A stretch of 33,576 nt of DNA from Lachnospiraceae bacterium (GTDB taxonomy: Bacteria; Bacillota_A; Clostridia; Lachnospirales; Lachnospiraceae). The translations under genes and the position numbers were made by a program. This document shows, one piece after another, positions 15,682 through 22,832 of this stretch; the stretch's first letter is position 1, and every line of letters begins with the position of its first letter. Under the pieces are notes generated by a model. It worked only from the letters and a program-made list of their open reading frames with translations. It was not told the DNA's origin and made no database searches. The DNA lies in assembly GCA_009774465.1 (NCBI GenBank), contig VSNT01000027.1, positions 1 through 33,576 of the forward strand, in the 5' to 3' direction.

Positions 15682-15710
15682 TTGAAATACACAATAAATG
15701 ATGATATAAT
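15682..15710 (+). promoter_or_regulatory. Consensus promoter for sucrose phosphorylase
   Basis: TTGAAA (15682-15687), 17-nt spacer, TATAAT (15705-15710). The operator at 15712-15728 starts two bases after the -10 and covers the expected start of transcription. Confidence 0.8.
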
Positions 15711-15711
15711 T

Positions 15712-15728
15712 ATGTTAAACGTTTACAT
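15712..15728. promoter_or_regulatory. LacI-family operator 2
   Basis: ATGTTAAACGTTTACAT matches operator 1 at 16 of 17 positions. Centre-to-centre distance between the two operators is 69 bp. It overlaps the start site of the rightward promoter. Confidence 0.8.
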
Positions 15729-15749
15729 AAAGAAAGGCAGAAAATTAAT

Positions 15750-17219
15750 ATGAAAAAAATAGAAAATAAAATCATGCTGATTACTTATCCGGATAGCCTT
15801 GGTAAAGACATTCCTGCGCTTAACCGCTGTCTGAATAAATATTTTAAAGATCTGTTTGGGGGTATTCATATTCTTCCCTTTTATCCTTCATCAGGAGACA
15901 GAGGATTTGCTGTCATTGATTATGACAATGTCTGTTCTGATTTTGGCTGCTGGAAAGATATTGATGATCTGGCAGAGCAGTATTATCTGCTGGCTGATTT
16001 TATGATTAATCATGTATCAGTCCGCAGCCGGGAATTTCGTGATTACATGGAAAAGGGGGAGCAGTCGGCATATCGCGGTATGTTTATTCACTGGGATGAA
16101 TTCTGGCCTGCAGGAAGGCCAACAAAAGATGATATAGAGGCCCTTTACCGGCGCAGAGCGGAAGCACCATGCAGAACCTTTGTCAGAAAAGACGGCAGAA
16201 AAGTGATGCTGTGGAATACTTTTTTTGAGGAACAGGTTGACGTTGATCCTTTTTCAGAATCAACAAAAGCATATTATCAGCGTAATTTGGAGCACCTTGC
16301 CAGTCATGTTCCTTTCATACGTTTTGACGCATTTGCATATACATCAAAACGGCCCGGAAGTAATTGCTTTTTTGTTCAGCCTGAAATTTGGGATATTTTG
16401 AAAATCGGCACAGCGCCTCTTGAAAAAACAGGTACGGAAGTCCTTTTAGAAATCCATGCATCCTATAAAATACAGTTGGAAATTGCCCAAAAAGGATACT
16501 GGGTGTATGATTTTGCACTTCCCATGCTGATTTTACATGCTGTTTTTTCAGGAAATGCGGAACATTTGGCGCACTGGTTGAAAGTCTGTCCCCGTAAGCA
16601 GTTTACCACACTTGATACCCATGATGGAATTGGCGTGGTAGATGTAGCAGGTCTTTTAAGGGAGGATGAAATTGAGTTTGTCAGAAAAAAGGTGGAGAAA
16701 TTCACTGCTGACGCAAGACCTTTTATCCGCGTACCTGGCGGAATGGTGAAATCAAAAGGAAAAAAATTACGTCAATACCAGATTCCAAGTACCTATTATT
16801 CTGCCCTTAATTGTGATGATAATGCATATCTGCTGGCAAGGGCAGTGCAGTTTTTTACACCGGGAATTCCCCAGGTGTATTATGTGGGACTCCTTGCGGG
16901 AAAAAATGATATTGAAGCGCTTAAAAGGGGAGAAGAGGGGCGCAGTATTAATCGGCATAATTATACGGAACAAGAGATAGAAGAAAATTTGAGCCGGCCT
17001 GTTGTGAGAAAATTATTTGAGCTGATGCGTTTTAGAAACGAGTATCCGGCTTTTGAGGGAGAGGTTTTTTTAGAAACATGGGAAGATAAAAGTAAGCTGA
17101 CAGTTACATGGAAAAAGGATAACTGGATGGCTGCGCTGCATACTGATTTTTCTGACAGGAGTTTTGAAATTACTTACAGGGATCAGAAGACAGGAACCAT
17201 GCGTTACCTGGTACTGTAA
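15750..17219 (+). CDS. gtfA: Sucrose phosphorylase (GH13 subfamily 18), 489 aa
   Basis: Predicted to convert sucrose and phosphate into glucose-1-phosphate and fructose in the cytoplasm. Length and order of motifs match the family: MLITYPDSLGKD, GGIHILPFYPSSGDRGFAVI, DFMINHVS, FIRFDAFAY with nucleophile D193, VLLEIHASY with acid/base E234, and TLDTHDGIGVVD with transition-state Asp D292. These align with D192, E232 and D290 of the Bifidobacterium enzyme. The sucrose-type loops YQIPSTYYSAL and GIPQVYYVGLLAGKND are kept, which argues for sucrose rather than glucosylglycerol or glucosylglycerate, although sucrose-6-phosphate specificity is not excluded. An AGAAAGG site precedes the ATG. It is divergent from the hydrolases and is controlled by twin operators. 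Its end overlaps the convergent LacI gene by 16 nt. Confidence 0.9.
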   Translation: MKKIENKIMLITYPDSLGKDIPALNRCLNKYFKDLFGGIHILPFYPSSGDRGFAVIDYDNVCSDFGCWKDIDDLAEQYYLLADFMINHVSVRSREFRDYMEKGEQSAYRGMFIHWDEFWPAGRPTKDDIEALYRRRAEAPCRTFVRKDGRKVMLWNTFFEEQVDVDPFSESTKAYYQRNLEHLASHVPFIRFDAFAYTSKRPGSNCFFVQPEIWDILKIGTAPLEKTGTEVLLEIHASYKIQLEIAQKGYWVYDFALPMLILHAVFSGNAEHLAHWLKVCPRKQFTTLDTHDGIGVVDVAGLLREDEIEFVRKKVEKFTADARPFIRVPGGMVKSKGKKLRQYQIPSTYYSALNCDDNAYLLARAVQFFTPGIPQVYYVGLLAGKNDIEALKRGEEGRSINRHNYTEQEIEENLSRPVVRKLFELMRFRNEYPAFEGEVFLETWEDKSKLTVTWKKDNWMAALHTDFSDRSFEITYRDQKTGTMRYLVL

Positions 17220-18196
17220 AGAGCAGTGCTTGCGCGTTCGATCAGTTGTACCGGTAAAATGGAAAGGTCAGGGATTGCCTTCTTATTGATTTTACGGATT
17301 AACAGTTCCACTGCCATTTCGCCCATGTCGTTTATGGGCTGTGCTATGGTCGACAGATCAAATAAAAAGGAGGAGTCCAATCCATCGAATCCAATCCAGG
17401 GAATATTTTTTAAATAACAGAGATGACTGGACTTAAGCCAGTGCATAAAATTTACAGCCAGCCAGTCACTGCTGGCAAAAATGCCGTCTATTTCTTTATG
17501 CAAATCTAAAAAAGCGACAAATTCAGCAGTATCAAAATCATACTCTGCGGATGAAAAATCATCAGAGAGGGTGTAGGTTAAAGGAGTAATCTGTTTTTCT
17601 TCAAAAAAGCCGCAAAATCCTTTCAGCCGCAGTCCGGCAGACATATAATCAGGTATGGCGCTGGTAAGTAAAAGAGGGGTTCGACAGCCTGCCTGATACA
17701 GAGTATGCGCTGCCAGCCTTCCTCCTGCCAGATTATCGCAGGTAAGGGAGGGAATTCCGGGTATCTCACGGTCAATGCTGATGATGGGGAGATGGTTTTT
17801 CCGATATATAGATACGCTGCCTAAGCGGCTGCAAACTAATATTCCATCTACTTTGTTAGCCTGCAGCATAGCCATCATCTCTTTTTCTTCACTGCCGTTT
17901 TTTCCGGATTTGCATAACATGAGTTTATACCCGTTTTCATGGCATGCTTCGGCGGCAGCATTTGCAATTTTGGCAAAAAAGGGGAATGATATATTAGGAA
18001 CAATTAAACCAATGATGTGGCTTTCCTTTTTTTGCAGGGCGCGAGCCATTTCATTAGGCTGATAATTCAGCCTGGCCATTGTTTCATAGACATTTTTTCT
18101 GGTTGCCTCACTGATGGGGGCCCGGTTATTGATCACCCTTGACACTGTTGCGATGGAAACACCTGCATGTTTTGCAACATCTTTTATAGTAGCCAT
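17204..18196 (-). CDS. LacI-family transcriptional regulator, 330 aa
   Basis: The start at 18196 gives MATIKDVAKHAGVSIATVSR, the standard LacI opening, with GGAGG just upstream; the ATG at 18211 is before that site. The helix-turn-helix is at residues 3-24, followed by the hinge helix region (LNYQPNEMARALQKKESH) and a periplasmic-binding-protein-like sensor domain (IIGLIVPNISFPFFAKIANA, GIFASSDWLAVNF, IPWIGFDGLDSS). It sits next to sucrose phosphorylase, convergent with it, and most likely represses the two divergent promoters through the ATGTnAAACGTTTACAT sites. The inducer is likely the sugar itself or a degradation product. No copy of this operator is visible in front of its own gene, so it is probably not autoregulated through that site. 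Confidence 0.92.
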   Translation of the reverse strand: MATIKDVAKHAGVSIATVSRVINNRAPISEATRKNVYETMARLNYQPNEMARALQKKESHIIGLIVPNISFPFFAKIANAAAEACHENGYKLMLCKSGKNGSEEKEMMAMLQANKVDGILVCSRLGSVSIYRKNHLPIISIDREIPGIPSLTCDNLAGGRLAAHTLYQAGCRTPLLLTSAIPDYMSAGLRLKGFCGFFEEKQITPLTYTLSDDFSSAEYDFDTAEFVAFLDLHKEIDGIFASSDWLAVNFMHWLKSSHLCYLKNIPWIGFDGLDSSFLFDLSTIAQPINDMGEMAVELLIRKINKKAIPDLSILPVQLIERASTALYSTR

Positions 18197-18240
18197 AATC
18201 CTCCAGAGCATAAATGAACTTGTGGTTCAACGATTTTGCA

Positions 18241-18286
18241 TACAGCAAGTCAACGCAGGCATTCTGCCAAAAATTGACTTGCTGTA
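18241..18286. promoter_or_regulatory. 13-bp perfect inverted repeat with nested hairpin
   Basis: TACAGCAAGTCAA (18241-18253) and TTGACTTGCTGTA (18274-18286) are exact inverted copies around 20 nt. Inside, GCAG and CTGC can form a second small stem. It lies between the leftward genes ending at 18343 and starting at 18196. No U-tract follows on the minus strand, so a simple terminator is unlikely; a regulator site, RNA processing stem or partial terminator are possible. Confidence 0.55.
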
Positions 18287-18342
18287 AATTTAATTTATCA
18301 ATATTGTCAGGCTGTGTCAAGGAAAACTGGTGAAAGAGACAG

Positions 18343-19983
18343 TTACTTTTTTATTTGCACGCTTTTTCCATCCGGAAGGCGCCGGAAATTGCTGATATAG
18401 TTCCAGCCAAGCCATGCGTCTTCCGGATTGCAGTCATGTCCTTTTCCCTCTGCAAGGGTATAATTATAATAATTTACAGGATCTTTATCGTTAGAAAAAA
18501 AGCGATGTGTGGTATATTTTCGGAAAGGATATCGGGGGTTTGGTGTATACACTTCAACCTGATCTCCCGCCACACCCACATCAGGAGCGTCAGGTTCATT
18601 GCAATAGGGTGTCAGCTTCCAGGTAATATTATTGTAGGCTTTCCAGAAGTCATACTGAACCTGCTGGCCGGAGCCGCGCACTACAGGGTATTCTTTGTCT
18701 CTTGTGCCATAAATATACCATATCGGCATACGATAGTCGTATAAAAGCTTTTCTCTTCCGGCAATGGCAAAGGGCTTTGTATTTCTGTTTTTAATAAAGC
18801 CGGTATTGTCAGCAAGGACGGCGGCGATAAGGCCGGGGTTGGTCATGGCAAAGATTTGCGCCATAGCCGAGCCATTTGAAAAGCCGCCTATGTAAATTCT
18901 GGTTTCATCTATCGGATATTTTTCCTTCATATAATGAATCAGAGCTTTTAAATAGGCAATGTCGTCATATTTATCTTCTTCCAGATCCAGATTCCAGCCC
19001 CATTTCGCAGAGCACCAGGGATACACTACAATGAAGCCTTCCTTTTCAGCAACCTCATGCAGCTTTAAGGTGTTGCATATATTGCCGGGAGTGTCTGCTC
19101 CTCCATGATTAAAGAGAATGAGAGGGACTTTGTTTTGGCTGCCGGCATTGACGGAATCTGGTATATATTCAAACCATGTATGGGGCAGGCCATTGTTGTC
19201 GCCAAGGAGGGGATCGTCTTCATGAATATTAAATTTGTAATGGTCCCGTACCGTTCTGGGGCCTGCGTCCCCGTAGAAGCAGGAATTCCAGCGGCATACT
19301 TTGGCACAGAGCTGTTCCCATACAAATCGGAGGGTTTTGCCGGTAATCGTGTGATTTGCGGCCTTTTCATCAGAAAGATACACAAACTGGGCGTCGTTTA
19401 TTTTATTGTAAAAATAACCGTCACAACCGCTGTCTGTTTGATTCAGGCGGCGGAAAAAATTTTTTACTGTTTCATCTGCATCCTGCAATATTGCAGGAAC
19501 AGGGGAATTGACGCATGCAGCGGCGGCTTTTTCTGAAATAGAGCCTCCTATAGTGAAAATTCCCGCAACATTGACAGGGTTACAGGAAGCAATGGTGTGT
19601 ACCATTGATGCGCCGGTTCCTGTGCCTATAAGATAGCGGGCATTATGCATAATGTGATAAATTCCCACATCATCCATTGCAGGCTGATAATTAAATCTTC
19701 GAATCATTTCAGGGATATCCGAAAGATCATCCGGCAGGCTGCTGTCCAAAGAATAATTCCATTTTTTACAGATGGGATTGGGAAACAGAAGAATAATTTT
19801 CTGACTGTTAAGCAACTTACAGACACTTTTTTCTTCAAGCAGTGTGGAAATATCATCATAAGAATCAGCGTCCCTTAAGATCGTAATTAAAGTATATTCA
19901 TAGCAGCAGATTCTTTCTCCATCAGGATAGACTGCATACATACTTCTTTCAAGATCATCATAGTTAATTAGTTCGGTTCTCAT
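18343..19983 (-). CDS. Tandem alpha/beta hydrolase: inactive N-domain plus active PHB-depolymerase-like esterase, 546 aa
   Basis: AAAGGAGG fixes the ATG at 19983 (MRTELINYDDLERSMYAVYP); the frame is open from 20040. The C-terminal domain (about 265-546) has HGG at 293-295, nucleophile S369 in IYIGGFSNGSAM, D429 in GTRDKEY and H516 in EGKGHDCNP. The N-terminal domain (about 55-180) repeats the same layout: IILLFPNPICKKWNYSLD matches IVVYPWCSAKWGWNLD, and YLIGTGTGASMVHTIA matches the nucleophile elbow, but the serine position is G122. The first domain is therefore probably non-catalytic, perhaps for substrate binding or assembly. There is no signal peptide. The promoter at 20036-20064 and the GTGCTCGAGCAC palindrome control it. 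A related hydrolase is at 14052. Substrate is inferred as an esterified glycoside. Confidence 0.8.
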   Translation of the reverse strand: MRTELINYDDLERSMYAVYPDGERICCYEYTLITILRDADSYDDISTLLEEKSVCKLLNSQKIILLFPNPICKKWNYSLDSSLPDDLSDIPEMIRRFNYQPAMDDVGIYHIMHNARYLIGTGTGASMVHTIASCNPVNVAGIFTIGGSISEKAAAACVNSPVPAILQDADETVKNFFRRLNQTDSGCDGYFYNKINDAQFVYLSDEKAANHTITGKTLRFVWEQLCAKVCRWNSCFYGDAGPRTVRDHYKFNIHEDDPLLGDNNGLPHTWFEYIPDSVNAGSQNKVPLILFNHGGADTPGNICNTLKLHEVAEKEGFIVVYPWCSAKWGWNLDLEEDKYDDIAYLKALIHYMKEKYPIDETRIYIGGFSNGSAMAQIFAMTNPGLIAAVLADNTGFIKNRNTKPFAIAGREKLLYDYRMPIWYIYGTRDKEYPVVRGSGQQVQYDFWKAYNNITWKLTPYCNEPDAPDVGVAGDQVEVYTPNPRYPFRKYTTHRFFSNDKDPVNYYNYTLAEGKGHDCNPEDAWLGWNYISNFRRLPDGKSVQIKK

Positions 19984-20010
19984 TTGGTAGCCTCCTTTAT
20001 CTAATGTTTC

Positions 20011-20022
20011 GTGCTCGAGCAC
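20011..20022. promoter_or_regulatory. Palindromic operator GTGCTCGAGCAC
   Basis: A perfect 12-bp palindrome centred on CTCGAG, lying downstream of the leftward -10 box, near the start of the hydrolase transcript. It has the size and CG centre of a LacI-family operator. The regulator at 20190 transcribed the other way is the best candidate. A partial match, GTACGGGCAC, is at about 20147-20156 near the start of that gene's own transcript. Confidence 0.65.
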
Positions 20023-20035
20023 ATTACATATAATT

Positions 20036-20064
20036 ATCATATATCATATCAAAAGTTTTGTCAA
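20036..20064 (-). promoter_or_regulatory. Promoter for the tandem hydrolase gene
   Basis: On the minus strand TTGACA (complement of 20059-20064) and TATGAT (complement of 20036-20041) are separated by exactly 17 nt. Confidence 0.75.
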
Positions 20065-20128
20065 TAAACAGCGTAATTTCAATGTTTTTATTATGTTATT
20101 TTTTTCTCTTTTCATTAAAAGTGGGTAG

Positions 20129-20137
20129 TGATATAAT
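20129..20137 (+). promoter_or_regulatory. Extended -10 element for the LacI-YesMN operon
   Basis: TGATATAAT matches the TGnTATAAT extended -10 consensus. The -35 (TTTTCA, 20109-20114, 17-nt spacing) is weak, which is tolerated with an extended -10. Confidence 0.55.
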
Positions 20138-20189
20138 AAAATTTAGTACGGGCACGATAAAGATATTTTCATAGAACAGGAGAAATGAG

Positions 20190-21212
20190 TTGCTGACAAT
20201 AAAAGAAATTGCTCAAATAGCAGGCGTATCCAGAGGAACAGTGGACCGGGTAATCAATAATCGGGAAGGGGTAAATCCTCAGACTGCAGAGCGGATAAGA
20301 CAAATATTAGATTCACTTAATTATTCTCCCAATGTTGCGGGGCAGTCATTAGCAGCAAGAAAGAAATCTCTGAAATTTGGGGTGATACTTTTTAATGGAG
20401 TCGGCTTTTTCAGATCCATTGAAAATGGTATTCAGCGTAAATGTCAGGAGCTTGCCAATTATGGGGTTACCGTTTTTCTGCGTTATATTGATTATAATGA
20501 TGTAAATGGGCTTCTTCAGGCAATGGAGGAATTGAAAGATGCAGGAGCATGCGGAATTGCCATACCGCCCCTTGCTGATACACGGATAAAAGATCAGATT
20601 GATCAGTTTTACGAATCGGGAATACAGACAGTGACTTATTATTGCGATATAGCACAGACAAAAAGGCTTGCCTATGTGGGAAGTGATAACTGTGAATGCG
20701 GGCGTGTGATTGGAAATGTAATAGGGCTTATTGCGCCCTGCGGTGTATTGGGGATTGTTTCCGGCCGCTGGACACAGTCGATTCATCCTGAGAGAATTGA
20801 AGGCTGTATGGGAAAAATAAAGCAGGATTATCCTGATATCCACATAGCCGCCGATCTGGTGTGTGATGAGGATGATATCAGCGCGTATAATACGGTTACA
20901 AAGCTTCTTGCAAAGCATTCGGATATTAATTTGCTGCTTTTTAATGACTTGGGTTCAAAAGGGGCATTGAGAGCGGTACAGGAGGCGGCACTTCCTGTTC
21001 GGGTAATCCTGCATGACAGGATAAGTCCTTTTCGGGATGAATTAAAGAAAGGGGAGGTTTCTGTTATCATTACCCAACAGCCCTGGGTGCTGGGAGAGAA
21101 GCCTCTTGATATTCTTTTTCAGTATTTTGCATTAGGCGTCAGTCCCTCAAAAGACAGTTACCTTACGGATATTGATATAAAAGTTGGTGAAAATATACGT
21201 TATAATCTGTAA
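20190..21212 (+). CDS. LacI-type regulator with sugar-binding domain, 340 aa
   Basis: The start is a TTG at 20190 with AGGAG at 20178-20182; the ATG at 20184 stops after three codons. The protein reads MLTIKEIAQIAGVSRGTVDR with the helix-turn-helix at residues 2-23, a hinge (LNYSPNVAGQSLAARKKS) and a type-I periplasmic-binding-like domain (FGVILFNGVGFFRSIENGIQ, GIAIPPLADTRIKDQI, LAYVGSDNCECGRVIGNVIG, INLLLFNDLGSKGALRAVQ). It is the first gene of an operon with a YesM kinase and a YesN regulator, which links an intracellular ligand sensor with an extracellular one. It probably regulates the divergent hydrolase at 18343 and itself through the palindrome at 20011. Confidence 0.88.
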   Translation: MLTIKEIAQIAGVSRGTVDRVINNREGVNPQTAERIRQILDSLNYSPNVAGQSLAARKKSLKFGVILFNGVGFFRSIENGIQRKCQELANYGVTVFLRYIDYNDVNGLLQAMEELKDAGACGIAIPPLADTRIKDQIDQFYESGIQTVTYYCDIAQTKRLAYVGSDNCECGRVIGNVIGLIAPCGVLGIVSGRWTQSIHPERIEGCMGKIKQDYPDIHIAADLVCDEDDISAYNTVTKLLAKHSDINLLLFNDLGSKGALRAVQEAALPVRVILHDRISPFRDELKKGEVSVIITQQPWVLGEKPLDILFQYFALGVSPSKDSYLTDIDIKVGENIRYNL

Positions 21213-21257
21213 AGGAAGTTTTCAGAACACAAAAGGTTCATTTGGCAGGAGATCATT

Positions 21258-22832
21258 ATGAAAAAAGGAAAGTCCTTACAACAGATAACCAGACTCAGCT
21301 TTGCCGCCTTAGTCTGTTTTATTGTTCTGCTGCTTGGCGTCTCTGTCCGCGCCACCTCCAGAATTTGCCAGAAGCAGCTTGAGTACAGCAATAAAATGTC
21401 GCTCAGTCTGTATGTACATGAGCTGGAAGGTGGCATGAACAGTATGTCATCGTTTTGCAGGTCAGTATACTCTGATAATCATGATTTTTATCTGCTGGCA
21501 TCAAAAACCGGTGACATTCCTGCAAAAGTAAGCGCTATGCGCCAGTTGTCCGCATTGCTGGATTCAGGAGTTTTTTCCTCAGGCGCCTTATTTATTTATG
21601 ATGTGGATGACTCCATGTGCCTGTATCGTTTTGGTTCTTCTTTTGTTTTTGATAAAAAATGTCAGGAGCTTGCAGGTTCATTAAAAGAGTACTGGAGCGG
21701 TCTTTCACCGGAACAGTTTGGAACGTGGAATATTTTGTGTGATGATAGTCATTCCCTTTTACTGTATAATTACAGAATGCAGAATATGATTGTGGGTGCA
21801 ATGATAGATCTGGACAAAATTATTGTGGAAAAAGAAGATCTGCCGAAAGATTATCTGCAATTTGTTTTTTGTACGGATAAGGAGATTTTGACTAACCGGG
21901 ATTATATGAATTCTATTTCCATGAGACCGGAAGATTTGATAATTCCCAGAGAGGGGAATGAGTTGTTTCAATTTGCTTCAAAATATATGGTGTGGCAGCT
22001 TCCCGTATCAGGAACACAGCTAAAGTTATGCGGCGTTATGCCGCTAAGGTATTTTCTTATTTATTCCGATTCTGCTTTATGGCTGATTCCTGCGCTTTTT
22101 ATTTTACTGATCGGAGTGATCATTATTCTCTATTTTTTACTGAAAATCCAACTGGAAAAAGACAATATGTATAAAGCATATGAAACAGAACATGCCATGC
22201 TTCAATACTATCAGCTTCAAACCAGGTCTCACTTCTTTTTGAACTGCCTGAAAAGTCTGTATAACATGTTGGAGGGGAAAAGTTATGAGAAAATGAAGCT
22301 TATGATTTTTTCATTTTCCAATCATTTAAGGTTTGTCTTTCACGACAATGCTTCGTTGGTTCCGTTGTCAGCCGAACTGGCGGAGATACAGGACTATTAT
22401 AATATTATTGCACTTGACAGGACAGTTCCTGTTTTTATTGATCAGAACATTGACAGTGAAGTAAAAGAGTGCCTTGTTCCTCCGCTTTTGATACAGACAT
22501 TTTTGGAAAATTCATATAAATATAATGGAAACGAAGGTAAACTGCTTAAATTTTCCATAGATGTTGACCGGATTGAAATAGAGAAGCAAAGCTTTGTGCG
22601 AATTCAAATCAAGGATAATGGAGCAGGATATCCCGAACAGGTACTGGAGAAATTAAATAATCTTACAGAAAACGGTTTTGAGACACATCATATTGGTATT
22701 GCCAATTTGATAAGACGAATACAGTTGATTTTTCATGAGGAATATAAAGCGGCTTTTTTTAACAGTTCCTCCGGTGGTGCATGTGCGTTAATCTGCCTGC
22801 CCCTTTGCATAGAATCAGGAGATATTACATGA
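21258..22832 (+). CDS. YesM-type sensor histidine kinase, 524 aa
   Basis: AGGAG at about 21247 precedes the ATG. The protein has a first membrane segment at about residues 13-33, an extracellular sensing domain of about 235 residues, a second membrane segment at about 272-296, and a His_kinase (PF06580) plus HATPase module. The phospho-acceptor is H325 in QTRSHFFLNCLKSLY; the usual form is QINPHFLFN, so the Pro before His is Ser and the flanking residues differ. The ATPase N-box is LIQTFLENSYKYN and the G1 box IKDNGAGYP. It overlaps the response regulator by 4 nt (ATGA), so translation is coupled. In related systems such kinases respond to extracellular oligosaccharide or glycoside, often with a transporter lipoprotein; which ligand is sensed here is unknown. 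Confidence 0.9.
   Translation: MKKGKSLQQITRLSFAALVCFIVLLLGVSVRATSRICQKQLEYSNKMSLSLYVHELEGGMNSMSSFCRSVYSDNHDFYLLASKTGDIPAKVSAMRQLSALLDSGVFSSGALFIYDVDDSMCLYRFGSSFVFDKKCQELAGSLKEYWSGLSPEQFGTWNILCDDSHSLLLYNYRMQNMIVGAMIDLDKIIVEKEDLPKDYLQFVFCTDKEILTNRDYMNSISMRPEDLIIPREGNELFQFASKYMVWQLPVSGTQLKLCGVMPLRYFLIYSDSALWLIPALFILLIGVIIILYFLLKIQLEKDNMYKAYETEHAMLQYYQLQTRSHFFLNCLKSLYNMLEGKSYEKMKLMIFSFSNHLRFVFHDNASLVPLSAELAEIQDYYNIIALDRTVPVFIDQNIDSEVKECLVPPLLIQTFLENSYKYNGNEGKLLKFSIDVDRIEIEKQSFVRIQIKDNGAGYPEQVLEKLNNLTENGFETHHIGIANLIRRIQLIFHEEYKAAFFNSSSGGACALICLPLCIESGDIT

Noticed and set aside
19105..20918. ORFs at 19105-19536 (+) and 20349-20918 (-)
   Set aside because: Both are antisense shadows of clearly coding genes (tandem hydrolase and LacI-type regulator).
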